Assembly (NCBI GenBank): GCA_030762935.1
Contig: CM060882.1
Span: forward strand, 21,395,001 to 21,459,000
DNA: 64,000 bases
Direction of reading: 5' to 3'
DNA from: Hymenopus coronatus
Taxonomy: Eukaryota > Arthropoda > Insecta > Mantodea > Hymenopodidae
Part shown: piece after piece, positions 59,299 to 64,000 of the stretch
Position numbering within the stretch: the stretch's first letter is position 1
How the letters are laid out: the number at the start of each line of letters is the position of its first letter
Made by a program: the position numbers and the translations under genes
The notes under the pieces: model-generated
What the model was told of the DNA's origin: nothing
Seen by the model: only the letters and a program-made list of their open reading frames with translations
Database searches by the model: none

Positions 59299-60192
59299 TT
59301 ACTTTCTCTAGCCCCATATGTAGCTACAATGTACATAGGGATAGAGAAGATATTATAATGCACTCAAAAATTCGATACCGAGATTTCACTAGAAATATAT
59401 GTTTTGGGATCCCGTGAGTCCGAAAAAAGCATTTTTAAAAAAAGGTCCGTGTGTGTGTGTCTCTGTCTCTGGACAGCATAGCCACAAAACGATAAGACCG
59501 TTAAATACCAAACTTGGTATTTAGGTTTAGTATCTTCCAAGGATGCGACACGAAGATTTTCAAAAAAAAAGTCCCCCTCACAGAAAACTACCCTTTACAT
59601 GGAAAAAATTTCGAAAATTTTGATTTTCTTAAAAATGGCTGTAACGATTTTAATTAAAATCCCGTATATTAAAGCTATTTATGTCCGAAATAAAATGTAT
59701 ACCTCGAATTTTTTGGGAATAGCCTCTGAAGACCTCTTTATTCTGGATGAATTTTGCCAAATTTTTGCTTAACTGCTAAACCGTAAGAGATAGAAAAAAA
59801 CTCACTACACAAAAAATGTACATCTCGACAAGACACACAAATTATGTCCTTTACGTTTTTGTTGTGGAGGTAACCGTTTCCGAGATATTCCTTGTTATTG
59901 GTTTCAATTTTGAAGTACTTAAACTTTTCTCAGACAGGAAGTGTCCGTTTTTCTTTTGTTCTACTCCTGGCCAAGCAAAAACAATCGCATAACGATAGCT
60001 TTTAAAACATTTGACAATCACTTTATTATAGAGCATTCCCTTATTCCCTTCTACTTATAAGGGAATAAGTAATAAGAATAAGCTGCTAACATTTATCTGA
60101 ATTAGCATTGTGTACAAAGAAGAATAATCTTTTGTAGGAGGTTTGTAGAGCAGTTAGAGAAAGTCATGTGAGTGTAACACATCAGATTTTTT
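59299..60192 (-). mobile_element. R element copy R44, complete, type b hairpin
   Basis: Hairpin end ACTTTCTCTAGCCCCATATG, GT tract at 59447-59461, body with subfamily II block 'ctcctggccaagcaaaaac', and left end 'gtgagtgtaacacatcagat'. It is nested in R42. Confidence 0.88.
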
Positions 60193-60310
60193 TGGATAAA
60201 GGGGACCCTAAAACATATATTTCCGGTGAAATCTCAGTATCGAATTTTTGTGTGGAGTGCAATATCTCCTCTATACACTATGTACATAGTATGTATAGAG
60301 AAAGTAAAAA

Positions 60311-60661
60311 AGTGTTGAAAATCGGTTGTATAAAGCTCCGGAAATTAAAAACTGTCCAATTATTTTTTATCACACCGCGTAAATGATCTGAGAAGCAGTA
60401 ATAACAGCGCTTTCTCTGTTACTTAACATTAAAATATATAAAGTATTAACAGTATGAAAACATATCTCTCTTTCTCTCTCACTCCCTATTGTGATAATGT
60501 TATGTCACTTGAACTATAGTGTTCATATCCTGAGGGATCTATTAGGATATACCTCGTGGCTTGGAGAGTGATAAGTGATCTATACCTCATCCCTGTGCCA
60601 TACTACTGTGTTTTGTCACGAGTCCACAAAGGTTCTTCTGCATCACCTGATGAGATGTTAG
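60311..60661. other. Unassigned sequence before the minisatellite
   Basis: The last 60 bp contain weakly repeat-like pieces ('gagtccacaaaggttcttc'), perhaps a decayed edge unit. I recognise nothing in the rest. Confidence 0.5.
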
Positions 60662-62990
60662 GTGTCCACAGAGACCTTAGTGCCAGACAACTGAACCTCT
60701 GCTTCTACACGTGACAGGCAGAGTTCAGATTCGACATCAATCCACAAACACCTTAGTGCCAGGCAGAAATACCTCTGCTGACGGGTAGATGCCAAGTTCA
60801 ACATGTGTCCACAGAGACCTTAGTGCCAGACAACTGAACCTCTGCTTCTACACCTGACAGGCAGAGTTCAGGTTCGTCATCAATCCACAAAAACCTTAGT
60901 GCCAGGCAGAAATACCTCTGCTGACGGGCAGATGCCATGTTCAACATGTGTCCACAGAGACCTTAGTGCCAGACAGCAGTACCTCTGCTTCTACACGTGA
61001 CAGGCAGAGTTCAGATTCGACATCAATCCACAAAAACCTTAGTGCCAGGCAGCAATACCTCTGCTGACGGGTAGATGCCAAGTTCAACACGTGCCCACAG
61101 AGACCTTAGTGCCAGACAACTGAACCTCTGCTTCTACACGTGACAGGCAGAGTTCAGATTCGACATCAATCCACAAAAACCTTAGTGCCAGGCAGCAATA
61201 CCTCTGCTGACGGGTAGATGCCAAGTTCAACACGTGTCCACAGAGACCTTAGTGCCAGACAACTGAACCTCTGCTTCTACACCTGACAGGCAGAGTTCAG
61301 ATTCGACATCAATCCACAAAAACCTTAGTGTCAGGCAGCAATACCTCTGCTGACGGGTAGATGCCAAGTTCAACACGTGTCCACAGAGACCTTAGTGCCA
61401 GACAACTGAACCTCTGCTTCTACACGTGACAGGCAGAGTTCAGATTCGACATCAATCCACAAACACCTTAGTGCCAGGCAGCAATACCTCTGCTGACGGG
61501 TAGATGCCAAGTTCAACACGTGTCCACAGAGACCTTAGTGCCAGACAACTGAACCTCTGCTTCTACACGTGACAGGCAGAGTTCAGATTCGACATCAATC
61601 CACAAAAACCTTAGTGTCAGGCAGCAATACCTCTGCTGACGGGTAGATGCCAAGTTCAACACGTGTCCACAGAGACCTTAGTGCCAGACAACTGAACCTC
61701 TGCTTCTACACGTGACAGGCAGAGTTCAGATTCGACATCAATCCACAAAAACCTTAGTGTCAGGCAGCAATACCTCTGCTGACGGGTAGATGCCAAGTTC
61801 AACACGTGTCCACAGAGACCTTAGTGCCAGACAACTGAACCTCTGCTTCTACACGTGACAGGCAGAGTTCAGATTTGACATCAATCCACAAAAACCTTAG
61901 TGCCAGGCAGAAATACCTCTGCTGACGGATAGATGCCAAGTTCAACACGTGTCCATAGAGACCTTAGTGCCAGGCAGCAGTACCTCTGCTTCTACACCTG
62001 ACAGGCAGAGTTCAGATTCGACATCAATCCACAAAAACCTTAGTGCCAGGCAGCAATACCTCTGCTGACGGGTAGATGCCAAGTTCAACACGTGTCCACA
62101 GAGACCTTAGTGCCAGACAACTGAACCTCTGCTTCTACACCTGACAGGCAGAGTTCAGATTCGACATCAATCCACAAAAACCTTAGTGTCAGGCAGCAAT
62201 ACCTCTGCTGACGGGTAGATGCCAAGTTCAACACGTGTCCACAGAGACCTTAGTGCCAGACAACTGAACCTCTGCTTCTACACGTGACAGGCAGAGTTCA
62301 GATTCGACATCAATCCACAAAAACCTTAGTGCCAGGCAGAAATACCTCTGCTGACGGATAGATGCCAAGTTCAACACGTGTCCATAGAGACCTTAGTGCC
62401 AGGCAGCAGTACCTCTGCTTCTACACCTGACAGGCAGAGTTCAGATTCGACATCAATCCACAAAAACCTTAGTGCCAGGCAGCAATACCTCTGCTGACGG
62501 GTAGATGCCAAGTTCAACACGTGTCCACAGAGACCTTAGTGCCAGACAACTGTACCTCTGCTTCTACACCTGACAGGCAGAGTTCAGATTCGACATCAAT
62601 CCACAAAAACCTTAGTGCCAGGCAGCAGTACCTCTTGTGACGGGCAGATGCCATGTTCAACACGTGTCCACAGAGACCTTAGTGCCAGACAACTGAACCT
62701 CTGCTTCTACACGTGACAGGCGGAGTTCAGATTCGACATCAATCCACAAAAACCTTAGTGCCAGGCAGCAATACCTCTGCTGACGGGTAGATGCCAAGTT
62801 CAACACGTGTCCACAGAGACCTTAGTGCCAGACAACTGTACCTCTGCTTCTACACGTGACAGGCAGAGTTCAGATTCGACATCAATCCACAAAAACCTTA
62901 GTACCTTAGTACCTCTGCTGATGGGTGGATGCCAAATTCGGCACGTGTCCATGGAGTGCTAGACAACTGTACCTCTGCTTCTATTTGTGA
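60662..62990. repeat. 143-bp minisatellite, about 16 units
   Basis: The 'ccacagagaccttagtgcc' block recurs every 143 bp (for example at 60668, 60811, 60954, 61097 and 61240, measured at 'acagag'). Each unit contains two related halves: 'ccacagagaccttagtgcc' and 'ccacaaaaaccttagtgcc', each followed by a 'tacctctgct'-type block, so the unit is an old dimer. Variants repeat at 429 bp (3 units). The last two units are degenerate. No open frame persists through it. Confidence 0.95.
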
Positions 62991-63612
62991 CGGGCAGATG
63001 CCATGTTCAACATGTGCCCAAATGTAGCTCTACTTCTGCTTCTACCAGGTGGCCCAAGAGCGCCGTGTTTTGCGTATTCAGAAAGGTCGCCTTCGCTTAC
63101 AACGCCACAGACCGGCAGTGGAGTTCTGCAACTTTTATAACGTACGCTCATTGAGAGGTGGTTACCAGGATTGTGCTGGAGTCCATTGATGACATATAAG
63201 AACAGTGTAAACACACTGAGAAACTTAACTTGTTTTCCATTTCAATTACAGAGCCTATAATACTTATAGAATGCAGTTACTTATAGATTCACAAGTAATT
63301 AGAAAGTCTATTTTAATAACTAGTTTTCAAATTTCGTAATACGCGCCTCTTATTTAAAATTAGAGACTAAGACACTTTGTAGGGTTAAATCAAAGTATAA
63401 AGGCGCTGTATCAGTTGCCATTCATGAGGGTACGTAGAGTTTCATCGTATTCTTTATTGTTATATTATCATCATATTTATTATTATAGATTTGCTTGGCA
63501 GAATAAAACTAACATGCAATCACGAGATCACGTAGTATAGTGCAACTTTACCTGCCTTCGTGTTTGCAAGTTTTCCTTACAGCGCTTTGATGTTTTGATT
63601 TCCTGCTAGGGC

Positions 63613-63616
<4 letters not shown>
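62991..63616. other. Unassigned sequence after the minisatellite
   Basis: No repeat or convincing gene is seen. A minus-strand frame of 77 codons (62981-63214) overlaps the array edge and shows no known domain. Confidence 0.45.

Positions 63617-63662
<46 letters not shown>
63617..63662. repeat. (AAT)n microsatellite
   Basis: About 15 copies of the TAA/AAT triplet in a uniform run. Confidence 0.95.
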
Positions 63663-63664
<2 letters not shown>

Positions 63665-63850
63665 TATAGTGAAGCACTAAGTGATGTTTTTCCAAATTTT
63701 TCGTTATGACGCTTTCCTGTTTTGATTTACTCTAAGCACATCCTGCGTAATCACATCAATGATAATAATACAGTAAAACACTACCCGCTATCGGGTTGGA
63801 TGTTTTTCTTAATGACGGTTTTAAGCTTTGATCTACCACTCTAAAGTGTG
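63663..63850. other. Short unassigned spacer
   Basis: I recognise no feature between the two microsatellites. Confidence 0.5.
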
Positions 63851-63884
63851 GAGCAGCAGCAGCAGCAGTAGCAGTAGCAGTAGC

Positions 63885-63962
<78 letters not shown>
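63851..63962. repeat. Compound (AGC)n(AGT)n(AAT)n microsatellite
   Basis: AGC triplets give way to alternating AGT/AGC, then AGT, then AAT. The AGC and AGT triplets are the same as those of the giant array at the left edge of the window. Confidence 0.95.
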
Positions 63963-63964
<2 letters not shown>

Positions 63965-64000
63965 ATTGAAGTACTCTGTTTTTACGTGAAAAACGGCGCT

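Larger units (their letters stand above)
58409..60310 (+). mobile_element. R element copy R42, with nested minus copies in its T-run
   Basis: Pieces 58409-59166 and 60193-60310. The break is in the T-run before 'ggataaaggggaccc'. The CA/GC tract lies at 59101-59145. It closes with a type a hairpin and 'gtatagagaaagtaaaaa'. Confidence 0.85.

Noticed and set aside
4918..60386. Numerous 60-150-codon frames with Cys/Val or Thr/His runs
   Set aside because: They are translations of the CA/GT tract and adjacent R sequence, recurring wherever an R copy occurs.
60662..62990. CRISPR-like array
   Set aside because: The repeats are contiguous with no unique spacers, the unit is 143 bp, and the context is animal DNA. 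It is a minisatellite.

Overview
This window is repeat-dominated, A+T-rich nuclear DNA from an animal. No host protein-coding gene, rRNA or intact tRNA gene can be supported. The animal assignment rests on mariner transposase relics, non-LTR retrotransposon fragments, several tRNA-derived SINE-like families, long trinucleotide microsatellites and a lack of any operon-like coding. A marine invertebrate such as a mollusc or annelid would fit, but I cannot name the species.

Layout. Bases 1-4134 are an uninterrupted (AGT)n array of 1378 copies, followed by short AGG and AGC runs. From about 4.26 to 60.3 kb, roughly half of the sequence by hand count is one interspersed family, called here the R element (about 0.8-0.95 kb, more than 40 full or partial copies on both strands). 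Its left end is AAAAATCTGATGTG. An 11-bp subterminal inverted repeat (ACTTTCTCTAC / GTAGAGAAAGT) lies near both ends. A strong hairpin sits just inside the right subterminal repeat, and there is an internal CA microsatellite. Comparison of occupied and empty sites inside this window places R copies in T-runs between two Ts, with no clear target duplication. This combination is what is known for non-autonomous Helentron/Helitron-like (HINE/DINE-type) elements. No Rep-helicase gene is present, so the assignment is an inference.

Inside and between R copies lie: a 5'-truncated LINE with an RNase H domain (9560-10555); a LINE C-terminal fragment (about 13971-14365); two solo LTRs of one family with TG...CA ends and perfect 4-bp target duplications (18271-19458 and 48443-49159); mariner relics (32335-32908, 39370-41520, 41868-41927, 48197-50249 and about 50330-51000); SINE-like families, one with a 15-bp target duplication; a shattered tandem repeat of about 235 bp (9.1-15.8 kb); and a repeat with a tRNA-like core that occurs in inverted pairs near 36 and 57 kb. 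Many are nested, so relative insertion ages can be read, for example a solo LTR inside a mariner and an R element inside another mariner.

The right end (60.66-62.99 kb) is a minisatellite of about 16 units of 143 bp. Each unit is an ancient dimer of about 71-bp halves, with a sign of a 429-bp higher-order repeat. The last kilobase has AAT and AGC/AGT/AAT microsatellites.

Nothing here works as a gene pathway; the biology is the interaction among mobile elements. The most interesting signal is the R family: its paired-end structure, hairpin variants that keep pairing while changing sequence, T^T insertion preference, and repeated insertion of new copies into the same T-run of older copies.
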